Virus record (IMG/VR): IMGVR_UViG_3300034684_000018
Span: 1 to 43,380 of that record
Reading direction: 5' to 3' (one strand)
DNA length: 43,380 nucleotides
Source of the DNA: a virus
Shown here: positions 36,878 through 43,380 of the stretch, one piece after another
How the letters are laid out: each line of letters opens with the position of its first letter
How positions within the stretch are numbered: position 1 is the stretch's first letter
Made by a program: the position numbers and the translations under genes
Notes under the pieces: model-generated
Database searches by the model: none
What the model saw: the letters and a program-made list of their open reading frames with translations, nothing else
Told to the model about the DNA's origin: nothing

Positions 36878-37312
36878 ATGTCAAATTTAAGCTTATTCTT
36901 AAAGAAAAATAAAAAAGTAAGAGAAAATACAACTTACCCTGCGACCAAATCATTGGTTGATGAAAATGGTAAACCATTAGAATGGGTCATCAAACCTTTA
37001 ACGACCAAAGAGAATGAAGACATTCGTGAAAGTTGCACTTATGAAGTTCCAGTTAAGGGTAAACCAAATATGTTCAGACCAAAGGTCAACACAAGTCAAT
37101 ATCTTGCAAAAATGATTGTTGCATCAGTTGTTGAACCAAACCTTTACAATGCTGAACTTCAAGACAGTTATGGTGTAAAGACACCAGAAGACTTATTGAA
37201 AGAAATGATTGATGACCCTGGTGAATACAATGATTTTGCAACATTTATTCAACAGTTTAATGGATTTACTACAAACATCAATGACAGGATTGAAGAAGTA
37301 AAAAACGAATAA
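36878..37312 (+). CDS. XkdN-like tail assembly chaperone (short form)
   Basis: This 144-residue protein begins MSNLSLFLKKNKKVRENTTY. It contains PATKSLVDENGKPLEWVIKP, LTTKENEDIRESCTYEVPVK, and KMIVASVVEPNLYNAELQDS, the pattern of XkdN tail assembly chaperones. The C-terminus (FIQQFNGFTTNINDRIEEVK, then NE) ends at TAA 37310-37312. Just before it lies an A AAA AAC slippery site in the right phase. As in phage lambda G, the short form is likely made in excess of a frameshifted longer form. It binds the tape measure protein during tail assembly. Confidence 0.9.
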   Translation: MSNLSLFLKKNKKVRENTTYPATKSLVDENGKPLEWVIKPLTTKENEDIRESCTYEVPVKGKPNMFRPKVNTSQYLAKMIVASVVEPNLYNAELQDSYGVKTPEDLLKEMIDDPGEYNDFATFIQQFNGFTTNINDRIEEVKNE

Positions 37313-37500
37313 GAGAAGATGACCCTGAATTTAATTTCATTCACTATGCAATTCAGAAATTACACTGGTCACCTTCTCAAATAGATGAATTTGTTAATGC
37401 AGATGATAACATGAAAGCATTATATTTTGGGTCAACACAAATTAAGATTGAAAATGACAAGGAAAAGAAAAAGGAAATTGAACGGAAAGCTAAACAATGA
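36878..37500 (+). CDS. Frameshifted tail assembly chaperone (long form, -1 at 37300-37306)
   Basis: A -1 slip at A AAA AAC carries ribosomes past the TAA at 37310 into a frame that is open to TGA 37498-37500 and adds about 64 residues: RIREDDPEFNFIHYAIQKLH, WSPSQIDEFVNADDNMKALY and a very basic end (KEKKKEIERKAKQ). The predicted total is about 207 residues. The added frame has no suitable start codon near its beginning, so frameshifting is the natural route. The pattern of helix with WSxxxID is common in the T part of GT-type chaperones. The gene lies directly before the tape measure, as in other tailed phages. Confidence 0.85.
37300..37306 (+). promoter_or_regulatory. Slippery heptamer A AAA AAC for -1 frameshifting
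   Basis: The zero-frame codons are GTA AAA AAC GAA TAA, so the heptamer is in the X XXY YYZ phase required for tandem slippage. The stop follows one codon later. No clear downstream pseudoknot was found by eye. Confidence 0.85.
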
Positions 37501-37551
37501 TAGGGGTCTTCTTCCCTATCATTTATTTTTTATGAAAGGGGTGAAAGACAA

Positions 37552-40170
37552 ATGGCAAGTATTAGAACACAGATTGAACTTTATGATGCTATATCAGCAC
37601 CATTGATTAATATTACCAATGCACTGAATATGACAATAAGTTCATTTGAAGATATGCAAGAAGCAGCAAACAATTCATTTGACAGTTCAAGTTTGGAAAG
37701 TGCAAGGGATTATGTCAATCAAGCAACTATTGCAGTCAATGAATTAACTGATGCCTTAAATGAAGTTGTTACCCCTGAAATCACCCCAACTGCTTCACCA
37801 GTTCAAGAACCAGTTGAAGTTCCTATCACTTGGAGAAGTGACACTTTTGATGTATTCACTAACACTGGAATTGATAGGTTTCAACAGGAAATTCAATCAA
37901 CCAATAATATGTTGAACACTTTGAACAGTACACAAGAACAAATTGCAAATCAAGCAAGAAATACTGACCTATTCCCTGATAATATGGTCAATGACTTAAA
38001 TGCAATGACTGGAAGAATTCAAAGAATACAAAGTCAAATCCAACAAATTGAAAGTAATCCAATGAACCTTGGAACTGATTTGGCAAATAGTCAGCTTGAA
38101 GAATTAAGAATGCAATTAAGTCAAGCAATTGACCAACAGGAAGACTTGAACCAAGCTATTGAAAGAATGGACATCAATGAAGCAAATCAAGCTTATATGA
38201 GATTATCACAAACTGTTGGAAATACAGAAAGATACATCAGGGATAATGTTGATGCACAAGGTCAATTTAATCAACAAATAAGGGATGGAACTTCTGCTGC
38301 AAGTAGTCTTGAAAATAAAATCTTGGGATTTGTTGCAGCTTATGCAACTATTCAATCAGCACAAAAGGTCTTGGATATATCGGACACAATGACCCAAACA
38401 ACAGCAAGACTTAATATGATTAATGATGGACTTCAAACTACCCAAGATCTTCAAAATATGATTTACTTATCTGCTGAAAGGTCAAGGGGTTCTTATGCTG
38501 ATACTGCTGATGTTGTCGCAAAATTAGGATTAAGAGCAGGTGAAGCGTTCAGTTCCAACACTGAAATAATTGCATTTGCTGAAAACTTAAATAAAATGTT
38601 CATCATTGCAGGTGCTTCACAACAAGAAATGGCTTCTGCAAGTTTACAGTTGACACAGGCTTTGGGTTCAGGTGTTCTTCGTGGTGAAGAATTAAATGCA
38701 GTCTTTGAATCAGCACCAAATGTTATTCAATCAATTGCTGATTACCTGGATGTTCCTATTGGTAAGATTAGAGAAATGGCAGCAGATGGTGAAATCACTG
38801 CTGATATAGTGAAAAATGCTTTACTTTCTGCAACTGATACAATTAATGAACAGTTTGAACAAATGCCTATGACATTCGGTCAAATTTGGACTTCCATCAG
38901 TAATGATGCTTTAATGGCTTTTGATCCAGTCCTTGAAAGATTGAATGAATTTGCAAATAGTGACCACTTCCAGGTGATGGTTGAAGGAATTACAAATACC
39001 CTGGTATTTGTTTCAGGTTTGGTCATAGAAATATTTGATTTGGTAGCACAAGTTGCAGGTTTTATTTCTGAAAATTGGTCAATTATTGAACCAATAATTC
39101 TTGGTGCAGCAACAGCACTTGGAATTTATGTTACAGCATTGCTTATTTATAATACAGTACAAGCAATCACAAATGGAATTCAAGCAATTTCAGCTTTCAG
39201 GGCAAGTGTTCATGCAGCAGCAACAATGCTTCAAACAGGGGCAACTTTTGCAGCAACAGCAGCACAACATGGGTTCAATGCAGCTTTACTTGCTTGTCCT
39301 ATCACCTGGATTATACTTGGAATAATTGCAATCATCACAGTGATTTATTTAGCAGTTGCAGCATTCAATAAATTGGCAGGAACATCAGTCAGTGCGACTG
39401 GAATTATAATGGGTGTACTTGCTGTTGCAGCAGCATTTATTGGAAACCTATTTGTAACACTGATAAATTTTGTCATTGATATATTCGTTGTTCTATGGAA
39501 TTTCATTGCAGCATTCGCAAACTTTTTTGCAAATGTATTTAATGATCCAGTAGGTGCAATAGCAAGGTTGTTCTTTGATTTGGTTGATACAGTGCTTTCA
39601 CTTCTTCAATCTTTGGCAAAAGCAATTGACACAATCTTTGGGTCAAATCTTGCAGGTTCGGTTCAAGGTTGGAGAGATTCACTTGGTGGGTGGGTAGATG
39701 ATACCTTTGGAAAAGGTGTTGAAGTTATGGCTGAATTAGATTCAAGTGACCTTCACCTTGGAAGATTTGAATATGGTGCTGCTTGGGATGCAGGTTATGC
39801 ATTCGGTGAAGGTATTGAAGACACCATTTCAAATTTTAGCATTGGAGATTTATTTGACACAAATATTCCTGATCCAAGTGATTATGCATTGGGTTATGAT
39901 GGAAGTTCTATTCCTTCCAATATTGCTGATATTGCTGACAATACTGGTGCAATTAAGAATTCAGTTGATATTTCACAGGAAGATTTAAAATACATGCGTG
40001 ATTTAGCAGAAACAGAAGTAATTAATAGATTTACAACAGCAGAAATCAGGGTTGATATGCCAGTTAATGCAACTATAAATAATGAAATGGATCTTGATGG
40101 TGTAGTTGATTATCTTGGTGAAGGTGTAACAGAAGCTATGGAAAAAGCAGCAGAGGGGGTGCATGATTAA
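37552..40170 (+). CDS. Tape measure protein
   Basis: This 872-residue protein begins [20 protein letters not shown]. Residues 1-250 are rich in Asn, Gln and coiled coil ([20 protein letters not shown]-like). Residues about 250-470 hold a tape measure domain: [60 protein letters not shown]. Residues about 480-660 have several hydrophobic segments (including [20 protein letters not shown] near 585) that may enter the host membrane at DNA injection. The C-terminal part resumes [14 protein letters not shown]. It sets tail length. It follows the chaperone with 51 bases between. Confidence 0.95.
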   Translation: MASIRTQIELYDAISAPLINITNALNMTISSFEDMQEAANNSFDSSSLESARDYVNQATIAVNELTDALNEVVTPEITPTASPVQEPVEVPITWRSDTFDVFTNTGIDRFQQEIQSTNNMLNTLNSTQEQIANQARNTDLFPDNMVNDLNAMTGRIQRIQSQIQQIESNPMNLGTDLANSQLEELRMQLSQAIDQQEDLNQAIERMDINEANQAYMRLSQTVGNTERYIRDNVDAQGQFNQQIRDGTSAASSLENKILGFVAAYATIQSAQKVLDISDTMTQTTARLNMINDGLQTTQDLQNMIYLSAERSRGSYADTADVVAKLGLRAGEAFSSNTEIIAFAENLNKMFIIAGASQQEMASASLQLTQALGSGVLRGEELNAVFESAPNVIQSIADYLDVPIGKIREMAADGEITADIVKNALLSATDTINEQFEQMPMTFGQIWTSISNDALMAFDPVLERLNEFANSDHFQVMVEGITNTLVFVSGLVIEIFDLVAQVAGFISENWSIIEPIILGAATALGIYVTALLIYNTVQAITNGIQAISAFRASVHAAATMLQTGATFAATAAQHGFNAALLACPITWIILGIIAIITVIYLAVAAFNKLAGTSVSATGIIMGVLAVAAAFIGNLFVTLINFVIDIFVVLWNFIAAFANFFANVFNDPVGAIARLFFDLVDTVLSLLQSLAKAIDTIFGSNLAGSVQGWRDSLGGWVDDTFGKGVEVMAELDSSDLHLGRFEYGAAWDAGYAFGEGIEDTISNFSIGDLFDTNIPDPSDYALGYDGSSIPSNIADIADNTGAIKNSVDISQEDLKYMRDLAETEVINRFTTAEIRVDMPVNATINNEMDLDGVVDYLGEGVTEAMEKAAEGVHD

Positions 40171-40847
40171 TGGCATATTATTTCTATTTAGATAAAATGT
40201 TGTTACCAATTGCACCTTCAAAGTTGCAATTGAAAATTAACAATCAAAACAAAACTTTGACCCTTATTAATGATGGGGAAATAAATATCCTGAAAAAAGC
40301 AAAATTGACTGATATTGATTTTGATGCTTTAATTCCACAAGTCAAATATCCTTTTGCTTTATACAAGGATGGATTTCAAAATGCTTCTTATTATTTGAAC
40401 AAGCTTGAAGAATTGAAAACCAGTCAAGAACCTTTCCAGTTCATAGTTACAAGAACACTTCCAAATGGAAGAATGCTATTTGATACCAATATCAAGGTTT
40501 CATTGGAAGACTACAAAATCAAGGAAGATAAAAAAGAAGGTTTTGATTTGGTTGTATCAATTAAGCTGAAACAATACAAAGATTATGGAACTAAAACTGC
40601 AAATATTACCTTTAAAGATAATAAACCAAAAGCAACAATAAATAATACAAGACCTGCTGAATCATCCCCTGCACCAAAAACAACAGCTAAAACACACACT
40701 GTTGTCAAAGGTGATACTTTATGGGGAATTGCTAAAAAGTATTATGGAAATGGTAGTCAGTACCCTAAAATTCATAATGCAAATAAGGATAAGGTCAAGA
40801 ACCCAAACCTGATATATCCAGGTCAAGTTCTGACTATTCCAGTTTAG
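40170..40847 (+). CDS. XkdP-like LysM tail protein
   Basis: This 225-residue protein begins [20 protein letters not shown]. Residues 1-150 are beta-rich (PIAPSKLQLKINNQNKTLTL, EPFQFIVTRTLPNGRMLFDT). A Pro/Thr linker follows, then a LysM at about 176-224: HTVVKGDTLWGIAKKYYGNG, then NPNLIYPGQVLTIPV. LysM binds peptidoglycan. PBSX XkdP has the same place after the tape measure and is part of the tail tip hub. Its ATG overlaps the tape measure stop. Confidence 0.9.
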   Translation: MAYYFYLDKMLLPIAPSKLQLKINNQNKTLTLINDGEINILKKAKLTDIDFDALIPQVKYPFALYKDGFQNASYYLNKLEELKTSQEPFQFIVTRTLPNGRMLFDTNIKVSLEDYKIKEDKKEGFDLVVSIKLKQYKDYGTKTANITFKDNKPKATINNTRPAESSPAPKTTAKTHTVVKGDTLWGIAKKYYGNGSQYPKIHNANKDKVKNPNLIYPGQVLTIPV

Positions 40848-40860
40848 GGTGGTGTTCAAA

Positions 40861-41820
40861 ATGGAAGTTGAACTTTTAATTCAAAATGGAAGTAAAGTTT
40901 ATATTCCAGTTGTTGAAGAAGGTATTATTTGGACAACTGAAAGAAAAGGAACACCAGGTCAATTGACATTTAATGTTGTAAAGGATGATTTAATAAATTT
41001 TACAGAAGGTAATGCAGTTAGATTAAGAGTTGACAACAAAAATATATTTTATGGTTTTATATTCATAAAGAAGCGTGACAAAGATGGAATTATTAAAGTC
41101 ACAGCTTATGATCAGATTAGATATTTAAAAAATAAAGATACCTATGTTTACACAAATAAAAGGGCAGATGAATTTATTCGGATGGTTGCTTCTGACTTCA
41201 ATTTGAATGTTGGAACTTTGGAAAACACAGGTTATAAAATAGCATCCAGGGTTGAAGATAATGTTGCTTTAATTGACATGATACAAAATTCATTGGATTT
41301 AACCCTGATGAATAAAAAAGAAATGTTTGTCTTATATGATGATTTTGGAAAACTTACTTTGAAAAGTATTCAATCAATGAGATTGAACCTGCTAATTGAT
41401 GAAGAAACTGGTGAAAATTACAGTTATACTTCAAGTATTGATTCGGATACCTATAATAAAATTAAACTGGTATATGACAATGAGAAGTCAGGAAAAAGGG
41501 ATATTTATATTGCACAGGATTCAAATAATATGAACAATTGGGGTATTCTTCAATATTTTGATACCTTAAAAGAAGGTGAAAATGGTAAAGCAAAAGCTGA
41601 TGCACTTCTTTCCCTTTACAATAAGAAAACAAGAAACCTGACAATCCAAAATGCTTTTGGAGATACCAGGGTCAGGGCAGGTTCAATGGTAGTGGTTCAA
41701 TTGAATTTAGGTGATGTAAAATTAAATAATTTAATGCTTGTTGAAAAGTGCAAGCATAAGTTCAATCTTGATGAACACTTTATGGATTTAACTTTAAGAG
41801 GGGGTGAATTTGTTGCATGA
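40861..41820 (+). CDS. XkdQ-like tail hub protein
   Basis: About 319 residues from the ATG at 40861, with AGGGTGGTG 6 bases upstream; GTG 40849 overlaps that site. It contains EGIIWTTERKGTPGQLTFNV, NAVRLRVDNKNIFYGFIFIK, AYDQIRYLKNKDTYVYTNKR and LYDDFGKLTLKSIQSMRLNL, the pattern of XkdQ/gpD-like hub proteins. The hub sits at the end of the tail tube and carries the spike. Its end overlaps the next gene's start. Confidence 0.88.
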   Translation: MEVELLIQNGSKVYIPVVEEGIIWTTERKGTPGQLTFNVVKDDLINFTEGNAVRLRVDNKNIFYGFIFIKKRDKDGIIKVTAYDQIRYLKNKDTYVYTNKRADEFIRMVASDFNLNVGTLENTGYKIASRVEDNVALIDMIQNSLDLTLMNKKEMFVLYDDFGKLTLKSIQSMRLNLLIDEETGENYSYTSSIDSDTYNKIKLVYDNEKSGKRDIYIAQDSNNMNNWGILQYFDTLKEGENGKAKADALLSLYNKKTRNLTIQNAFGDTRVRAGSMVVVQLNLGDVKLNNLMLVEKCKHKFNLDEHFMDLTLRGGEFVA

Positions 41821-42202
41821 TTTTAATGACCTATTAAGAATAATCAAAAAGGCAGCAGTTGAAGCAGTTAATGCTTCCAAACCAACAGCAATTGTTTATG
41901 GTAAAGTCATCAGCATTTCACCCTTAAAAATCAATGTTGAACAGAAAATGACACTAACTGCTGCACAATTGGTCTTGACCAGGAATGTCACAGATTACAA
42001 AGTTTATATGACAGTTGACCATGTAACTGAAAACAAAAGTGGTGGAAGTGGTGATGCTTCTTTTGCTTCCCATAATCATGAGTACAAGGGAAAGAAAGAA
42101 TTTACTGTTCATAATGGTTTAATTGTAGGTGATGAAGTGGTCATGATCCAAATGCAAGGTGGTCAAAAGTATATTGTTATTGATAGGGTGGTGAAAATAT
42201 GA
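41813..42202 (+). CDS. XkdR-like baseplate protein (DUF2577)
   Basis: About 129 residues from TTG 41813, placed 5-6 bases after GAGGGGGTGA; GTG 41804 lies inside that site. It contains HDFNDLLRIIKKAAVEAVNA, SKPTAIVYGKVISISPLKIN, and a beta-rich end (NGLIVGDEVVMIQMQGGQKY, IVIDRVVKI). This is the DUF2577/XkdR pattern, an OB-like spike or hub piece between XkdQ and XkdS. The stop overlaps the next ATG (ATGA). Confidence 0.85.
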   Translation: MHDFNDLLRIIKKAAVEAVNASKPTAIVYGKVISISPLKINVEQKMTLTAAQLVLTRNVTDYKVYMTVDHVTENKSGGSGDASFASHNHEYKGKKEFTVHNGLIVGDEVVMIQMQGGQKYIVIDRVVKI

Positions 42203-42603
42203 TTCCAGGAATGCATGGTTTTTTAAATGAAGATTTTGAAATTGAACAACAACCAAGTAGAACTTACAAAATGTATCTTGAACAAGAAGTAATCAATGGT
42301 TTTACTGATGAATTAGATGCAATGAAACAAACAATATACATGATCCTGAATACTGAAAGGTATCAGTATATTATATATTCCTGGAATTATGGAATTGAAT
42401 TAGCTGATTTGTTCGGTGAACCAGTCACTTATGTATGCCCTGAATTAGAAAGAAGAATTACAGAAGCATTGACCCAAGATGAAAGGATCTTGTCGGTTGA
42501 TGCTTTTTCATTTGATTTAAGTGTAAAAGGAAAGGTTCATGTTACCTTTATAGTACACACAATCTTTGGTGAAGTTGAAGCAGAAAAGGTGGTGAATATT
42601 TGA
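42199..42603 (+). CDS. XkdS-like baseplate protein (DUF2634, gp25-related)
   Basis: This 134-residue protein begins MIPGMHGFLNEDFEIEQQPS. It contains TYKMYLEQEVINGFTDELDA, MKQTIYMILNTERYQYIIYS, and WNYGIELADLFGEPVTYVCP with ELERRITEALTQDERILSVD, the DUF2634 (XkdS) pattern related to the gp25 wedge protein. It nucleates sheath assembly at the baseplate. The overlap with the baseplate-J start (TGATG) shows coupling. Confidence 0.9.
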   Translation: MIPGMHGFLNEDFEIEQQPSRTYKMYLEQEVINGFTDELDAMKQTIYMILNTERYQYIIYSWNYGIELADLFGEPVTYVCPELERRITEALTQDERILSVDAFSFDLSVKGKVHVTFIVHTIFGEVEAEKVVNI

Positions 42604-43380
42604 TGTATGAAGATATAACATTTGAAGTCATTCTTCAAAGAATGCTTGACAGAGTACCTGATAATTTAGATAAAAGGGAAAGTTCACCAATCTATAATGC
42701 ACTTGCACCTGCTGCTGTTGAACTTCAATTAATGTATATTGAATTTGACATTATTCTTCAAGAAACCTTTGGTGATACAGCTTCAAGGGAATATTTAATC
42801 AGAAGGGCAGCAGAAAGGGGAATTCACCCATACCCTTCAACTTATGCAATATTAAAAGGTGAATTCACACCAACTTCAATTGATATTCCTATTGGTTCAA
42901 GGTTCAGCTTACATGATTTGAACTATTATGTAAAAGAAAAAATTGAAGATGGTGTTTACCAGGTCGAATGTGAAGAACCAGGTGTAAAAGGAAATCAATA
43001 TTTTGGTGATTTAATTCCAATTGAATATATTGATGGACTTGAAACAGCAAAACTGACAGAAATTCTTATTCCTGGTGAAGATGAAGAAGAAACGGAAGCT
43101 TTAAGAAAAAGATATTTTGATACCTTCAATACAAAACCTTATGGTGGAAACAAGCAGGATTATATTCAAAAAACCAATGCCATTGTCGGTGTTGGTGCAA
43201 CTAAAGTAACACCTGTTTGGAATGGCGGTGGGACAGTAAAACTTACAATTTTGAATTCAGAATTTAACAAAGCAAGTTCAACATTAATTGAAACTGTTCA
43301 GAATGAAATTGACCCTGTTGGTTATTCAGGGAAAGGTTATGGAATTGCACCAATAGGTCATATCGTAACAGTTGATACAG
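42603..43380 (+). CDS. Baseplate J-like protein (XkdT), N-terminal part (cut by window end)
   Basis: The ATG at 42603 overlaps the XkdS stop. The frame stays open for 259 residues to the window end. It begins MYEDITFEVILQRMLDRVPD. It contains QLMYIEFDIILQETFGDTAS, REYLIRRAAERGIHPYPSTY, and ALRKRYFDTFNTKPYGGNKQ with DYIQKTNAIVGVGATKVTPV, the baseplate-J/XkdT pattern. It forms the baseplate wedge arm. The C-terminal part at 2-148 probably belongs to the same gene, but direct joining of the two window ends gives a stop, so about 0.1 kb seems missing. Confidence 0.92.
   Translation, partial: MYEDITFEVILQRMLDRVPDNLDKRESSPIYNALAPAAVELQLMYIEFDIILQETFGDTASREYLIRRAAERGIHPYPSTYAILKGEFTPTSIDIPIGSRFSLHDLNYYVKEKIEDGVYQVECEEPGVKGNQYFGDLIPIEYIDGLETAKLTEILIPGEDEEETEALRKRYFDTFNTKPYGGNKQDYIQKTNAIVGVGATKVTPVWNGGGTVKLTILNSEFNKASSTLIETVQNEIDPVGYSGKGYGIAPIGHIVTVDT

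Noticed and set aside
1-43380. Simple circularisation by joining the last base to the first
   Set aside because: The frame at 43380 leaves one base over; joined to the first two bases it is followed directly by TGA TAG, whereas the left-end coding frame starts at base 2. The ends therefore do not abut exactly.

Overview
The window is almost a whole temperate bacteriophage genome from an AT-rich Gram-positive host (Bacillota, most likely a clostridial lineage). The signs are strong AAAGGAGG/AAGGGGTG-type ribosome sites, frequent TTG and GTG starts, ThyX, an XRE repressor paired with an ImmA/IrrE-type protease, and a PBSX-like (Xkd) contractile-tail gene order. The first 148 bases encode the C-terminus of a baseplate-J protein and the last 778 bases encode the N-terminus of a baseplate-J protein. 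Amidase and integrase genes are also contiguous across the expected attP. The sequence therefore looks like a circular or circularly permuted phage genome opened inside the baseplate-J gene, with roughly 0.1 kb missing at the join (inference), and not an integrated prophage with attL and attR.

Layout. 1-2646: end of the tail operon (baseplate J end, XkdU-like protein, tail fibre). 2509-4052: a diversity-generating retroelement (DGR), made of a variable repeat at the 3' end of the fibre gene, a template repeat in the following intergenic region, and a DGR-type reverse transcriptase. 4055-6446: small tail-end genes, XhlA-like protein, two holin-like proteins and an amidase with SPOR repeats. 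6447-9455: probable attP, then on the minus strand the integrase, an unknown glycine-zipper protein, an ImmA-like protease and the repressor. 9456-9717: divergent promoter region with four CTGAA-type palindromic operators. 9718-23615: early, replication and nucleotide genes (XRE proteins, SNF2-like helicase, VRR-NUC, a nuclease-ATPase-SAP fusion, DUF669 protein, family B polymerase, D5-type primase-helicase, MazG-like protein, ThyX, HD hydrolase). 23616-23986: AT-rich repeat region. 23987-24876: ArpU/sigma-like regulator and a small protein. 25055-43380: packaging, head and contractile-tail genes in PBSX/SPP1-like order.

The most interesting systems are these. (1) The DGR: 24 template/variable mismatches over 124 bp, all at template adenines and mostly A to G. 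(2) A MuF-type head protein with a C-terminal HELFH metallopeptidase domain, followed by a 63-residue gene and its own terminator, which resembles a phage-borne polymorphic toxin with an immunity gene. (3) A canonical A AAA AAC -1 frameshift site in the tail assembly chaperone. (4) Two regions 15 kb apart that share many copies of a GGTTCAAGATA-like motif. (5) A four-unit 10-bp tandem repeat upstream of the small terminase gene. (6) Pairs of 11-bp repeats bracketing the probable attP and recurring at the ends of both terminase genes. (7) A one-polypeptide fusion of a Cas4/RecB-like nuclease, a RecA-like/Sak4-like ATPase and a SAP domain.

All functional names rest on reading motifs and gene order by eye. 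No database search was run.
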